A stretch of DNA of 64,000 nucleotides from an uncultured Lachnospiraceae bacterium. Lineage in GTDB: Bacteria; Bacillota; Clostridia; Lachnospirales; Lachnospiraceae. The position numbers were made by a program, and so were the translations under genes. Location of the stretch: the NCBI GenBank assembly GCA_947632555.1, contig CANRPU010000001.1:124001-188000 (forward strand), read 5' to 3'. The notes beneath the pieces are model-generated. The model did no database searches, had not been told where the DNA came from, and saw only the letters and a list, made by a program, of their open reading frames with translations. Below are positions 17,102-26,006 of this stretch, piece after piece. Position 1 is the stretch's first letter; each line of letters starts with the position of its first letter.

Positions 17102-18911
17102 GATCCCTCTTTTCTGTCCGGTACAGGACAAATTTCTGATTGGAATAGCTCTCCTCGTATCCCCATTGGTCCATATAGTTCCAAAGCAGCTCCTGCTTGG
17201 TATCCCACGTCATCGCTTCGGCTTCCGAGGCCGTATATCCCGCTTCCGTCAGCGCTTCAGCGCCTCCGTCCCTGTACAGGGCGTATTTCTTCTCCAGAAT
17301 GATGACCGGAAATTCTCCGGCCGCTAAAGCGTCCGCGGCTGTTTCCTCCAGTGCCGCCTCCATCACGCCTTCGTCATAGGAAGCCAGATCGCTCCAGGGA
17401 TTGAACGCGGACGGCATATTCAGATAAAAGCTGAGCGACGGGATATTTCCGTATAGGATCACTTCTTTCCCTTCCAGTCCTTCCTGCCGCGCGTAAGCGC
17501 TGATGCCGTCCATCCATCCGGCCCGCTCGCCGCTCATAAAGATCCCTTTCAGTATATCATTGTTTTCCGTTTTTGTATCTACTTCTTTTGCCCCATGCGC
17601 CTCCACAAACACAAAGTTCAGCCCAAAGCCCGCGCTCTGAAACGCGAACAGCAGCAAGAAACCTCCCCATACCGCTTTCAGGGGCAGCAGGGAAAACCGT
17701 TTCTCCCCGTCCTTTTTCTCCCAGAGCTGCCGGAAACAGCAAAGCATGTAGGGCAGCGCCAGAAACAGATTGTTGATCGCCGGCAGAAGCCCGTTATTGC
17801 TCCCGATGGGCGTGATCAGCAGCACCAGTAAGATCATACCGGCCAGCAGTTTTTCCCGTTTCGGGACCGAACGCTGCAGAACCCTGATCCCGCAGAGCAG
17901 AAGCGCCAGCATTAAAAAGAGGATTCCGGGCAGCCGAATAGCCTCGTACTCGTCAAAGTTTTGGGAACAGAAGCCCAGACGGCAAAACAGCGCTATGTTT
18001 CCAGCGGCCAGACACCCGCAGACCGCGGCTCTGCTCTTTTTGTATTTCGCCGGCAGCAGAAAACAGAGCAAAAAACCCGCCAGCAGAAAAATCGCCAGCA
18101 GTATGAACCAATGCAGATTCTTCCGGTATCCCAGATACATACTGTAAAGCATGGAGGTCGGTTTATAGCCGGTGGCATGGTCCGTCATGGAAAACAGCCT
18201 GCCGATACCTTCCCCATAGGCCGCCGGTCCATACCGCAGCGCCAGATATCCCAGCCCCGCCGCCAGAGCCGCCGCGTATCCCAGAACACAATATCCCGTT
18301 TCCTTCAGCACCCGCGGCAGCTTTTTACGGCAGATAACGCCGTAGGCCCATACTCCCACGATCAGCCCGGCCTCCGGCAGATTGGAAAACCGCACAAATA
18401 CGTTGGCCCCCAGCGCCGCTCCCGCCAGCGCCAGATATCCCAGCTTCTCTTCCGTCAGCCCCTTACACAGCAGGATAACGCAGACCAGCAGCAGCAGATA
18501 CGTGAGATAATTGTAGAGCAGAGCCGTAGGACACCAGCACAGACTGACAGCCAGAAACTCTCCCCAGAACACGGCAACGGCCGGCATCCCGCAATACCTG
18601 ACGCAGAAAAAATACGCCAGGACGGCTGTCAGGCTGACAAAAAGCCCGGTATACAGGTTCATGCCTAAAAGCGTATGCCCGAAGGGCAGCAGCGTCAGGA
18701 TGTGCCCCACACCGTTTGCCAGATAGGTGGAAAACAGCCACATGGGATCCATATGTTCCAGCCCCATGTAGCGGAAATTCGCGTAGTTGTAACCCGTGTC
18801 CCATAAATCCAGTCCCCAGTGTATATGTCTGAGCGGATAGAGTAGCAGCAGCAGGGGAAATATGCGGTTTTCACAGATCCGCCGAACGCGGATCGCCTTT
18901 TCTTTATTCAT
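17088..18911 (-). CDS. multi-pass GT-C-like membrane protein
   Basis: This 607-residue protein has about 12 membrane helices over residues 15-460 and a soluble C-terminal domain (about 465-607). Its first outside loop has HWGLDLWDTGYNYANFRYM, with acidic residues placed as in GT-C glycosyltransferases that use polyprenyl-linked donors. No closer family is recognised. It overlaps the acyltransferase upstream by 8 bases and the aminotransferase downstream by 14 bases, so it is firmly part of the glycan operon. A likely role is transfer or polymerisation of sugars on the outer face of the membrane; other integral membrane roles cannot be excluded. Confidence 0.6.
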   Translation of the reverse strand: MNKEKAIRVRRICENRIFPLLLLLYPLRHIHWGLDLWDTGYNYANFRYMGLEHMDPMWLFSTYLANGVGHILTLLPFGHTLLGMNLYTGLFVSLTAVLAYFFCVRYCGMPAVAVFWGEFLAVSLCWCPTALLYNYLTYLLLLVCVILLCKGLTEEKLGYLALAGAALGANVFVRFSNLPEAGLIVGVWAYGVICRKKLPRVLKETGYCVLGYAAALAAGLGYLALRYGPAAYGEGIGRLFSMTDHATGYKPTSMLYSMYLGYRKNLHWFILLAIFLLAGFLLCFLLPAKYKKSRAAVCGCLAAGNIALFCRLGFCSQNFDEYEAIRLPGILFLMLALLLCGIRVLQRSVPKREKLLAGMILLVLLITPIGSNNGLLPAINNLFLALPYMLCCFRQLWEKKDGEKRFSLLPLKAVWGGFLLLFAFQSAGFGLNFVFVEAHGAKEVDTKTENNDILKGIFMSGERAGWMDGISAYARQEGLEGKEVILYGNIPSLSFYLNMPSAFNPWSDLASYDEGVMEAALEETAADALAAGEFPVIILEKKYALYRDGGAEALTEAGYTASEAEAMTWDTKQELLWNYMDQWGYEESYSNQKFVLYRTEKRDHGED

Positions 18912-20073
18912 AAACAGAATCCTTTTCCGGCCCCACCCGCAGCGTGTCCAGCCACTGCAGCAGACGTCTGTAAAGCCCCGTCAGAGAAAGCAGTCTGTGG
19001 ACCAGAGTAAAACACAGCGTGCGCAGCATATCCAGCAGGATGCCAATGACAAATACCAGTATCACGGCTAACGGCAGCTGCCAGAGCAGACTCCAGCCGT
19101 TTCCCGCCTGTCCGGCCAGCTGATAGAACCACCCGGGCCACTCATAGCGGATGGCTATGTGCTCATGCCATAGATACACGCCCAGGGTATAGGGCGCCAC
19201 CCGGCACACCAGACGGCTGAACAGCCCCTCCCCCAGCCTGATATGGTAAAAGAGATAAAAGAACGCCACGGACGCCAGCAGCACCAGAATATGATTGTAT
19301 TCATAACAAACCGTCAGTATATTTTCCAGTCTTCCGGTCCTTTGATAGATACCGCGGAGCGCCATGGTCCCGCCGAAAATGCAGGCCGCTGCCGCCAGAT
19401 ATACCGCCAGGCTCCTTGTTTTGTTTTTAAAAAACGGTATCCCGTAACGGCGGATATAGGCCGCCGTAACAAAAACACATAAATACCAGATACAGTTATA
19501 GCCGTTCGTGTCCGTATCCAATCTCACCGGCACCAGCGATTTGATCCCGGAAAAAAGAAAGAGCAGGATTACGAGAACCGTCTGCAGCTGCCGCTTATCC
19601 AGCCTCCTGATGCCTGCCGCCAGCAGAGGGGCAAAGCCGTACATAAACACATAGGCCGTCATAAACCAGTAGTGTTCCATGGATACCGGGAAAAACAGCA
19701 GCAGCAGATAATGGAGCGTAAATCCTCCTTCCGGAAGATATCCGAAGGCTCCCGCCAGCAGACCGATCCCCACGCTGTAAAACCATATCTGCAAAAGCAG
19801 CTGTAAGAGCCTTTTGGGCTTAAACTGGCTCTCCGCCAGAAAATAGCCGCTCATGAGCATATAAACATTCACCGCCACGATCGCCAGCGCTTCCAGGGCC
19901 CAGGCCAGATACCCCGATCCGCCCAGCCAGTTCTGCGTCATGCCGGGCAGTCTGCCGCCCTTGCCCAGAAAATGCAGCGCCGCCACGAGCAGCATGGACA
20001 CCGCGCGCAGCAGTTCCAGATTCGCCATACGGCCCTTCCCCATACTCTGTAATTGAGAATTTTCACTCCGCAT
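18904..20073 (-). CDS. acyltransferase family 3 membrane protein (OafA-like)
   Basis: Members of this family move acyl groups, usually acetyl, to exported glycans across the membrane. The 389-residue protein has about ten helices. The hallmark N-terminal segment NLELLRAVSMLLVAALH carries the conserved Arg and His of the family. The start at 20073 has an AAGGAG site 7 bases upstream and overlaps the transferase gene by 11 bases; an internal Met at residue 16 also fits the family start. There is no fused SGNH domain. The acceptor sugar is unknown. Confidence 0.82.
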   Translation of the reverse strand: MRSENSQLQSMGKGRMANLELLRAVSMLLVAALHFLGKGGRLPGMTQNWLGGSGYLAWALEALAIVAVNVYMLMSGYFLAESQFKPKRLLQLLLQIWFYSVGIGLLAGAFGYLPEGGFTLHYLLLLFFPVSMEHYWFMTAYVFMYGFAPLLAAGIRRLDKRQLQTVLVILLFLFSGIKSLVPVRLDTDTNGYNCIWYLCVFVTAAYIRRYGIPFFKNKTRSLAVYLAAAACIFGGTMALRGIYQRTGRLENILTVCYEYNHILVLLASVAFFYLFYHIRLGEGLFSRLVCRVAPYTLGVYLWHEHIAIRYEWPGWFYQLAGQAGNGWSLLWQLPLAVILVFVIGILLDMLRTLCFTLVHRLLSLTGLYRRLLQWLDTLRVGPEKDSVYE

Positions 20074-20992
20074 TCAGACGCTCCTTAATCACATACTGGG
20101 GGGAATTGTTCAGACTGATATAAATTCTCCCGATATACTCTCCGATCAATCCCAGCATGACCATCAGCATACCCCCGATAAAGACCAGCGCGGCCATGAG
20201 GGAACTGAACCCCATGGGCACATCGGGATTGATAAACTTCTTGACAATGGTATAGATCCCGTACGCGAAACCCCCGCAGGCGCAGATAACGCCTATGGTG
20301 GTGGCAATGCGCAGCGGCGTTACCGAGAAGGCGGTAAAACCATTCATCCAAAGGTTCAGCAGTTTCTTAAAAGTATAGCCGGAATGTCCCTCCTGCCTTT
20401 CCCGGTGGTCTACCGGTACGTTGGCGATATTTCTGGTAGCCCGCAGCACCAGTCCGATCACGTAGGGATAGGAATTTTCGTAACGTATCATATCCTCCAC
20501 GATATACCGTTTTACCGCAAAATAGCTGGAAATATACAATTCCTTCGGCTTGCCCAGCATGATCCTGGTCATCAGCTCGTTGACCCTGCTGCCCAGGTTC
20601 CTGAACAGGGAATGCTTTTTGTGGGCGTAACTGGCATATACCGCGTCATACCCTTCCTCCAGCTTTTCAAGAAGCCTGCCCGCCTCGTCCGCCGGCGTCT
20701 GCCCGTCATCGTCCAGGCAGACTACATATTCACCGGACGTTTCCCGCAGTCCCGCCATCAGCGCCGCGTGCTGTCCGAAATTTCTGGCGAAATCGATCCC
20801 CTTGATATAAGATTTTTCCCTGCACAGTTTCCGGATCACCTCAAAGGTATCGTCCGGAGAACAGTCGTTGACCAGGATAATCTCATATTGGTATTTTCCC
20901 AGTTTCTCCATTGTATTTTCAATTTCTTCCACCACACCGCCCAGCGTACCCGCGGAACGGTAACAGGGGATCACAAAACTGACTTTTTCCAT
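20063..20992 (-). CDS. family 2 glycosyltransferase, polyprenyl-phosphate sugar synthase type
   Basis: This resembles ArnC/GtrB/DPM1-type enzymes, which link a sugar from a nucleotide donor to undecaprenyl phosphate on the inner membrane face. The N-terminus MEKVSFVIPCYRS and the metal-binding VCLDDDGQTPAD are typical GT2 features. Two C-terminal membrane helices (about 225-295) are followed by GLIGEYIGRIY, as in GtrB. The start is uncertain: 21010 gives 315 residues and overlaps the GNAT gene by 11 bases, while 20992 gives the family-like start. Neither ribosome site is strong. It overlaps the acyltransferase gene. Confidence 0.85.
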   Translation of the reverse strand: MEKVSFVIPCYRSAGTLGGVVEEIENTMEKLGKYQYEIILVNDCSPDDTFEVIRKLCREKSYIKGIDFARNFGQHAALMAGLRETSGEYVVCLDDDGQTPADEAGRLLEKLEEGYDAVYASYAHKKHSLFRNLGSRVNELMTRIMLGKPKELYISSYFAVKRYIVEDMIRYENSYPYVIGLVLRATRNIANVPVDHRERQEGHSGYTFKKLLNLWMNGFTAFSVTPLRIATTIGVICACGGFAYGIYTIVKKFINPDVPMGFSSLMAALVFIGGMLMVMLGLIGEYIGRIYISLNNSPQYVIKERLNAE

Positions 20993-20999
20993 CGCGCTC

Positions 21000-21524
21000 T
21001 CACTTCCCATTGATGACCGCCATCAATATCATATCCCGGTACTCTCCCTCAACGCAGACATCGTCCCGCAGACAGGCTTCCTGCTGAAAACCGGCTTTCT
21101 CATAACTGCGGACCGCCCTCCGGTTATCGGCGAATACCCGCAGGAACAGTTTATGCAGCTTTAATTCTTCAAACGCGTACCGGATCATGAGCCTGGCCGC
21201 CGCGGTGCCGATCCCCCTGCCTCTGGCGTCTTCCTCTCCGATAAAAATACCGTACTCGCCCTTGTGATGCTTCGGATCAATGTCCCGTATATACACGGAA
21301 CCCACCGGTCTGCCCGCGGGTTTCTCACAGATCATCATCTGTGCCGCCCGCCCGGTATTGACCACGGTTTCCAGCCAACGCAGATGGGATTCCCGGGTAA
21401 AAGGCTCTCTGTAGATAAAATGTTTCCTGACAGCATCGCTGTTGCGCCAGTTCACGATCAGATCCGTATCCTCTTCCGTCATGGGGCGCAGGAAAATATT
21501 TTCTTCTTCATAAGTCCCGTTCAT
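21000..21524 (-). CDS. GNAT N-acetyltransferase, possibly for a 4-amino sugar nucleotide
   Basis: This 174-residue protein is of the RimJ/RimL-like GNAT type. The acetyl-CoA pyrophosphate loop reads ARGRGIGTAA and is followed by the usual RAVRSYEKAGF motif. The start at 21524 has a GAGAGG site, lies 17 bases inside the end of the Fkp-like gene, and is preferred to 21569. Known members include PseH and other sugar-nucleotide acetyltransferases. In an operon with an RffA/WecE-type aminotransferase it could acetylate dTDP-Fuc4N, as WecD does in E. coli; that substrate is inference. Ribosomal-protein acetylation is the alternative. Confidence 0.75.
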   Translation of the reverse strand: MNGTYEEENIFLRPMTEEDTDLIVNWRNSDAVRKHFIYREPFTRESHLRWLETVVNTGRAAQMMICEKPAGRPVGSVYIRDIDPKHHKGEYGIFIGEEDARGRGIGTAAARLMIRYAFEELKLHKLFLRVFADNRRAVRSYEKAGFQQEACLRDDVCVEGEYRDMILMAVINGK

Positions 21525-24516
21525 GGCTTTCCTCTCCATAATAAAACTCACTGTCCCAGACGTCCACACCGCTGTCCTGAAAAACCTGGCGCAGCCTCTC
21601 CCGTAACCGCTCTCTGCTTACGCCTTTTTTTAAGATCACCTGCAGGAACCCTCCGCCTCCGGCTCCCGCGATAAAGCGGCCCGCTATCAGATCTTCGCAT
21701 ACCCGGAAGATCTGTTCGATACAGGTGTTGCTGGAGCCCTCATCCAGTTCCTTGGAAATTTCCCAGTGAAGATTCAGCAGCATCGCCAGTTCGTCTATAT
21801 TGCCTTTCTCCAGTTCAAAGCGCATCAGCGCCGCGACACGCTGCATTTTATATAAAGCTTCCCTGCTCTGCTTTCTGTTGCCGATATAGTTTCCCACCAC
21901 ATCCCGCAGCAGATTGCGGGCAAGACGCCTCTGTCCCGTATAGATCAGAGCAAACCGCTCCTGCAGTTCCTCTCTGGCTTTTTCCGGCACCTGGATCTGT
22001 TCCACCTTAATACACTGCTTCAATCCGGGCCGGGTGGTCATGTACTTTATGCCCGGCGTGATACCGCCCACCTGATCCTGCCATCCGCCGCCCGTACTCA
22101 TGATCTGTTCCATGCAGAGCACGATCCCGTAAAGTGCGTCATCGGATACCGCCTCTCCCATCAGGCTGAACAACGCCCGCACACAGGCTCCCGCCAGAAT
22201 ACTGCTGGTTCCCAGTCCCGATCCTTTGGGGATCCCTATTACCTGAGTGGAAATGAACAGCCCTCCTCCCAGCCGGTCCAGGATTTCCTGAAGGTTCTCT
22301 CCGGTCTGCTCCATGGGTACGATACCGCAGGCCAAAAGAGCGGCTTTATGGAGAGCAAAGGCATCGTAGGGATTACTGCAGTCCCGGATCTCGGAAAGGT
22401 CCCATATCTCACCGAACGCTCCCACATCCTCACTGGCCACTTCTATTTTCCGCGCCTCTATCCTGCGCGCCGTCACCTGTACGGGCAGGATGCCGTTGAG
22501 CTTAATGGCGGCGTTCACCACGGTGCCGCCCTTTTCCAGACAGTGGGGCGGCGTATCACTCCAGCCGCCTCCCCAGTTTACTCTCACGGGCAGTTCCACA
22601 TGCGCCTCTTCCCGCGCGATCCGAAGATCATTCCGCCGCCGTACATTCTCTTTCGCGCTTTCATATACCGCTCTGCCTATGGTTTTGTAACAGGCGTCCT
22701 CATAGGCTTCATAAGCGAGCCCCTGTCCCCGCGCCGCCTGGGAAAGCAGATAATAAATACGCATAGCGGCCGAAAAATCCGCCGTTTCGGCCATGGCTTC
22801 CATCCGCGCGCGCTGCGCTGCCGTGATGCCCTTTTTTCCGAATATCCCCAGAACGTCTTCCCAATACATTCCGTCCAGCAGCGCATCCACCGCTCTGCGT
22901 ACCTCGATCTGTTCCTGCAGCCAGAGCTTCCTTTCAAAGCCCTTATGCGCATCCGCCTGATGAAAACTTTCGCGAAGACTGAATTTCTCCTGTTTCAGCC
23001 ACCACTCCTTTTCCCGCGCAGAAGCGCACCCCTGCATCATGCGCCGGGTGATCAGCGCGGCTTCTACCGCTTCTTCCATGGTGGCCGCGGCCGGATAGAT
23101 CTTTGCTTCCCAAAGAGGAGTATCCCCTCCGATCTCCTGGAGGATAGTGCCGCTCATCATGCTTTCACAGCTTTCCTTGGGATTGTCCTCCACCCCGTAC
23201 GCCCGCACTATATATCTGCCGTCCGCAAGACGCAGTCCATGGAGAACCGTATCCGCGGGAACCACTGTCTTAGACTGTATCTCCACTCCGCTGAGCACAC
23301 AGCCGGAGCCTGCCCGCGCGCCGCTCCTGACCACGCTGTCCTCCAGATAGGCGCCCTCTCCGATCCTGGCTCCCTCCTCTATCAGGCTGTTATGCGCGGC
23401 GTAATCTCCGGAAGACACATTGGTGCCCACCAGCGCGGACCAGCCCAGAAAAGCGTAATCCGCCACTTCCTTTGTCACCAGTCCCGTCAGTTCCTTCGTG
23501 GTGCCAAAATGAATAAATTCCGCCGGTGACAGGCTCAGAAGCCGCAGGGAAAAACCGGAAATAGCCTTCCAGACAGCCTTTCTGCAGCTCTGCAGCTCTT
23601 CGTTTCGCTCTCCTTCGCACGCCTCGTTATAATATTCCTCCTCCGCCGCTTCCCCGGCCAGCGGATAGAGAAAATCTCCGTAGAAGCTGAGTCGCGCGGT
23701 TTCACTGACAAATTCTTTAAATCTGCTCTCCGATACCCTGCCGTTCTCACAGATCAGAGAAAACAGGGCCGCCATCAGTTCCACGTCCAGAGCCACCGCG
23801 CCGGTATCCAGATCCACCAGCCCGCTGGCGTTTACGGCTCCTTCCTTCTCCAGCTGTTCCTCCGACTGCTTATGTAAGAATTTTTTTACATAGTCCCGCC
23901 CGTCATTTAAAAAAACGCCATGATCCTTCCCCACGGACACCGGCTCCTTAATGGAAAGAGCGGCGGCTCCGTGAAAGGAAAAGTCGATCTGAAGCGGGTT
24001 AAACAAAAGCAGCACATCTCCGGAAAGGACCAGCATCCCTTCCTTCAATCTGCCTGCCACACCTGCCATACTGATAATAAATTCATCAAAAAGAGTAGAA
24101 TTCCTGCCATCCGGAAGTTTGCGGGGGACCGGTGAAAAAAGCTTGCCGCAGACGCTGTACTGGGGCACTCTTTTGCTGTCCCCGCCGGAATGGATCACCA
24201 GCACCCTCTTTCCCGCGAACGGATCATTCTCTGTCGGCCCGGCGGTTTCGGCCACATACCGGAGCACGTTCAGCGTCGCTCCTCCCGAGCCCACCCGTCT
24301 GCCTTCCGGATCCGGCAGCACGGCATAACGCGTACGCTCTGACAGATATCCCTCTCTTAACCGGTATCCGATCTGTTCTCTGTAAACCTCTGCCTGCGCT
24401 TCATTGGAGGCCGTCAATATCACATAATCCCATTTAATATACTGCGCGCTGTCCAGACTTTTCCGGTAAGCCTCATAACAGTCCTGACAGCTCTGCTGCA
24501 AAAATATATGCTGCAT
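21508..24516 (-). CDS. fkp: bifunctional L-fucokinase / L-fucose-1-phosphate guanylyltransferase
   Basis: This Fkp-type enzyme phosphorylates free L-fucose and turns it into GDP-L-fucose. Of 1002 residues, about 1-430 form the pyrophosphorylase domain: GRRVGSGGATLNVL at 72-85, IHSGGDSKRVPQYS at 108-121, and left-handed-helix-like hexapeptide repeats near 365-430. The C-terminal GHMP kinase domain has VNWGGGWSDTPP from 647, the phosphate loop PKGSGLGTSS at 763-772 and the GAGGGGF motif at 951-957. The AAAGGAG site supports the ATG at 24516. Fkp is best known from Bacteroides. Its presence here, near a complete de novo GDP-fucose block, is notable. A related sugar such as D-arabinose or a heptose could be the true substrate. 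Confidence 0.85.
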   Translation of the reverse strand: MQHIFLQQSCQDCYEAYRKSLDSAQYIKWDYVILTASNEAQAEVYREQIGYRLREGYLSERTRYAVLPDPEGRRVGSGGATLNVLRYVAETAGPTENDPFAGKRVLVIHSGGDSKRVPQYSVCGKLFSPVPRKLPDGRNSTLFDEFIISMAGVAGRLKEGMLVLSGDVLLLFNPLQIDFSFHGAAALSIKEPVSVGKDHGVFLNDGRDYVKKFLHKQSEEQLEKEGAVNASGLVDLDTGAVALDVELMAALFSLICENGRVSESRFKEFVSETARLSFYGDFLYPLAGEAAEEEYYNEACEGERNEELQSCRKAVWKAISGFSLRLLSLSPAEFIHFGTTKELTGLVTKEVADYAFLGWSALVGTNVSSGDYAAHNSLIEEGARIGEGAYLEDSVVRSGARAGSGCVLSGVEIQSKTVVPADTVLHGLRLADGRYIVRAYGVEDNPKESCESMMSGTILQEIGGDTPLWEAKIYPAAATMEEAVEAALITRRMMQGCASAREKEWWLKQEKFSLRESFHQADAHKGFERKLWLQEQIEVRRAVDALLDGMYWEDVLGIFGKKGITAAQRARMEAMAETADFSAAMRIYYLLSQAARGQGLAYEAYEDACYKTIGRAVYESAKENVRRRNDLRIAREEAHVELPVRVNWGGGWSDTPPHCLEKGGTVVNAAIKLNGILPVQVTARRIEARKIEVASEDVGAFGEIWDLSEIRDCSNPYDAFALHKAALLACGIVPMEQTGENLQEILDRLGGGLFISTQVIGIPKGSGLGTSSILAGACVRALFSLMGEAVSDDALYGIVLCMEQIMSTGGGWQDQVGGITPGIKYMTTRPGLKQCIKVEQIQVPEKAREELQERFALIYTGQRRLARNLLRDVVGNYIGNRKQSREALYKMQRVAALMRFELEKGNIDELAMLLNLHWEISKELDEGSSNTCIEQIFRVCEDLIAGRFIAGAGGGGFLQVILKKGVSRERLRERLRQVFQDSGVDVWDSEFYYGEESHERDL

Positions 24517-24538
24517 AATCCGCTCCTTTTGCCGGAAT

Positions 24539-25477
24539 TTACTTTTTCTGCTTCCGCGCTCTTTCCGCCACCCTGTTCATCCGGTACTCAAAATCCTTCC
24601 GGTCTTTCCATGTCAGTTCTCCCAGGATCATACCGGCAAAGAAGGACTGCACCGCGGCCAGTTCCAGAAATCCGCTGACGATCAGCGTAGGAAAACGCAG
24701 TACCAGCCCCGTACGCAGGTATTCCATAAATACCGGTATAAAAAGTATCAGCGCCACGGCCGTCAGCAGCAGACTGATGATCCCGAAAAATCCAAACGGC
24801 TTATAGGTCTTAAACAGCTGCAGGATCTTCCAGAGCACTTTGATCCCGTCGGAATAAGTGTTCAGCTTGGAACTGCTCCCCTGGGGCCTGTCCCTGTACT
24901 CTACCACCACATTGTCCACCTGCATCCGGTAATTGACCGCGTGTATCGTCATTTCCGTTTCTATCTGAAAGCCCTGGGAAAAGACGGGAAACGTCTTAAC
25001 AAACGCGTAACTGAAAGCCCGGTATCCCGTCATAATATCCTTAATGTCCGAATGAAAAAGACTGTTGATGGTCCCCCTCACCAGGCTGTTGCCAAAATTG
25101 TGAAAGGGGCGCTTGTTTTCTGTAAAGTAAGTAGAGGAAAGCCTGTCCCCCACCACCATATCCGCGTGATATTCCAGCACCCGATCCGTCATTTCCTTCG
25201 CGCAGTCTAACGGATAGGTATCATCTCCGTCCAGCATCAGATAGCACTCCGCATCGATCTCGCGGAACATTCTCCGCACCACATTTCCCTTGCCCTGCTT
25301 ATATTCATGCCTTACCACCGCGCCTTCGGCCTCCGCCAGTTCTACGGTCCTGTCGACGGAATTATTGTCATAGACATAAATAACCGCATCCGGCAGTGCC
25401 TGCCTGGCTTCGCGCACCACTTTCCCGATGGTCTTTTCTTCATTATAACAGGGAATCAATACCGCTATCTTATCCAT
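24539..25477 (-). CDS. family 2 glycosyltransferase with two C-terminal membrane helices
   Basis: This 312-residue polyprenyl-phosphate-sugar-synthase-type enzyme begins MDKIAVLIPCYNEEKTIGKVV. The metal-binding motif is LMLDGDDTYPLD near residues 95-106. Two membrane helices at about 230-285 precede a basic tail ending RARKQKK. The start at 25477 is chosen because the GT2 fold begins there; a reading from 25642 would run through the XRE regulator gene. It overlaps that regulator by 8 bases and is the second gene of its operon. The donor sugar is unknown. Confidence 0.85.
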   Translation of the reverse strand: MDKIAVLIPCYNEEKTIGKVVREARQALPDAVIYVYDNNSVDRTVELAEAEGAVVRHEYKQGKGNVVRRMFREIDAECYLMLDGDDTYPLDCAKEMTDRVLEYHADMVVGDRLSSTYFTENKRPFHNFGNSLVRGTINSLFHSDIKDIMTGYRAFSYAFVKTFPVFSQGFQIETEMTIHAVNYRMQVDNVVVEYRDRPQGSSSKLNTYSDGIKVLWKILQLFKTYKPFGFFGIISLLLTAVALILFIPVFMEYLRTGLVLRFPTLIVSGFLELAAVQSFFAGMILGELTWKDRKDFEYRMNRVAERARKQKK

Positions 25478-25745
25478 TTTTCTTTGTCCCCCGCCCTTCG
25501 GCAGTTTCTTTATCCCTGCCGGGATCTTTTTCTTTTTTATGCTGATTTTCCGCCAGTCCGAGCAGATAATCCGCCGAAACGTGATAGTATTCGCACAGAG
25601 TGAGCAGACATCTGATGGGCATTTCATTGACGCCTCTCTCATACCGGGAATACATCGTCTGTGAAGTTCCCAGGACCTCCGCTATCTGCTGCTGGGTCTT
25701 GTCATGGTCTTCTCTCAGATTCCTCATTCGTATTATATAATCCAT
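25470..25745 (-). CDS. XRE-family helix-turn-helix regulator
   Basis: This 91-residue DNA-binding protein has a Cro/CI-type fold. The helix-turn-helix is KTQQQIAEVLGTSQTMYSRY, about residues 16-35, and the domain ends at HVSADYLLGLAEN. A short lysine-rich tail follows. The start at 25745 fits the domain; a reading from 25799 adds 18 residues with no better ribosome site. It is the first gene of the glycan operon running down to about 14084 and overlaps the next gene by 8 bases. A palindrome just after its likely -10 suggests autoregulation. Confidence 0.82.
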   Translation of the reverse strand: MDYIIRMRNLREDHDKTQQQIAEVLGTSQTMYSRYERGVNEMPIRCLLTLCEYYHVSADYLLGLAENQHKKEKDPGRDKETAEGRGTKKNG

Positions 25746-25807
25746 ATCTTTACCACACCAATGCTTTTTTAAAAGTCTAACATAGTAAAGATATTTCATA
25801 TTCTTTT

Positions 25808-25823
25808 AGTAAATATGTTTACT
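25808..25823. promoter_or_regulatory. perfect palindrome AGTAAA-TATG-TTTACT, candidate operator
   Basis: The 16-base sequence has 6-base perfect inverted arms. It lies between the likely -10 element (25839-25844) and the XRE gene, about 15 bases after the expected transcription start. Position and symmetry fit an operator for the encoded XRE repressor. Confidence 0.45.
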
Positions 25824-25838
25824 AATTTCTTCTACACA

Positions 25839-25844
25839 GTATAC
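25839..25844 (-). promoter_or_regulatory. extended -10 element for the XRE-led glycan operon
   Basis: On the minus strand the sequence TGGTATACT forms an extended -10. No recognisable -35 lies upstream, as is common with extended -10 promoters. It would give a leader of about 90 bases. Confidence 0.5.
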
Positions 25845-25920
25845 CATAGCGGCGGCGGTTGCGCCAGCCCCGTATTTTTCTTTCCTCTCCGGCATCGGGC
25901 CGCCGGTCTTCTGAAAACAG

Positions 25921-25950
25921 GTACAGCAGGAAGAAGTCTTCCTGCCGTAC
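25921..25950 (-). terminator. hairpin terminator after the Spo0A-like gene
   Basis: A 13-base-pair stem (gtacagcaggaag paired with cttcctgccgtac, one wobble) with a short loop is followed on the minus strand by CTGTTTTC. The T-tract is modest, so efficiency is uncertain. It separates the Spo0A-like gene from the XRE promoter. Confidence 0.6.
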
Positions 25951-26006
25951 CGTCTGCCCGCCGCAATTCCCGACAGCATGCCCGTTTTTGTTTGCCGTTT
26001 CCTATT

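Noticed and set aside
16088-17302. 404-codon plus-strand frame opposite the aminotransferase
   Set aside because: The minus-strand aminotransferase has clear motifs; the opposite frame has none and no ribosome site.
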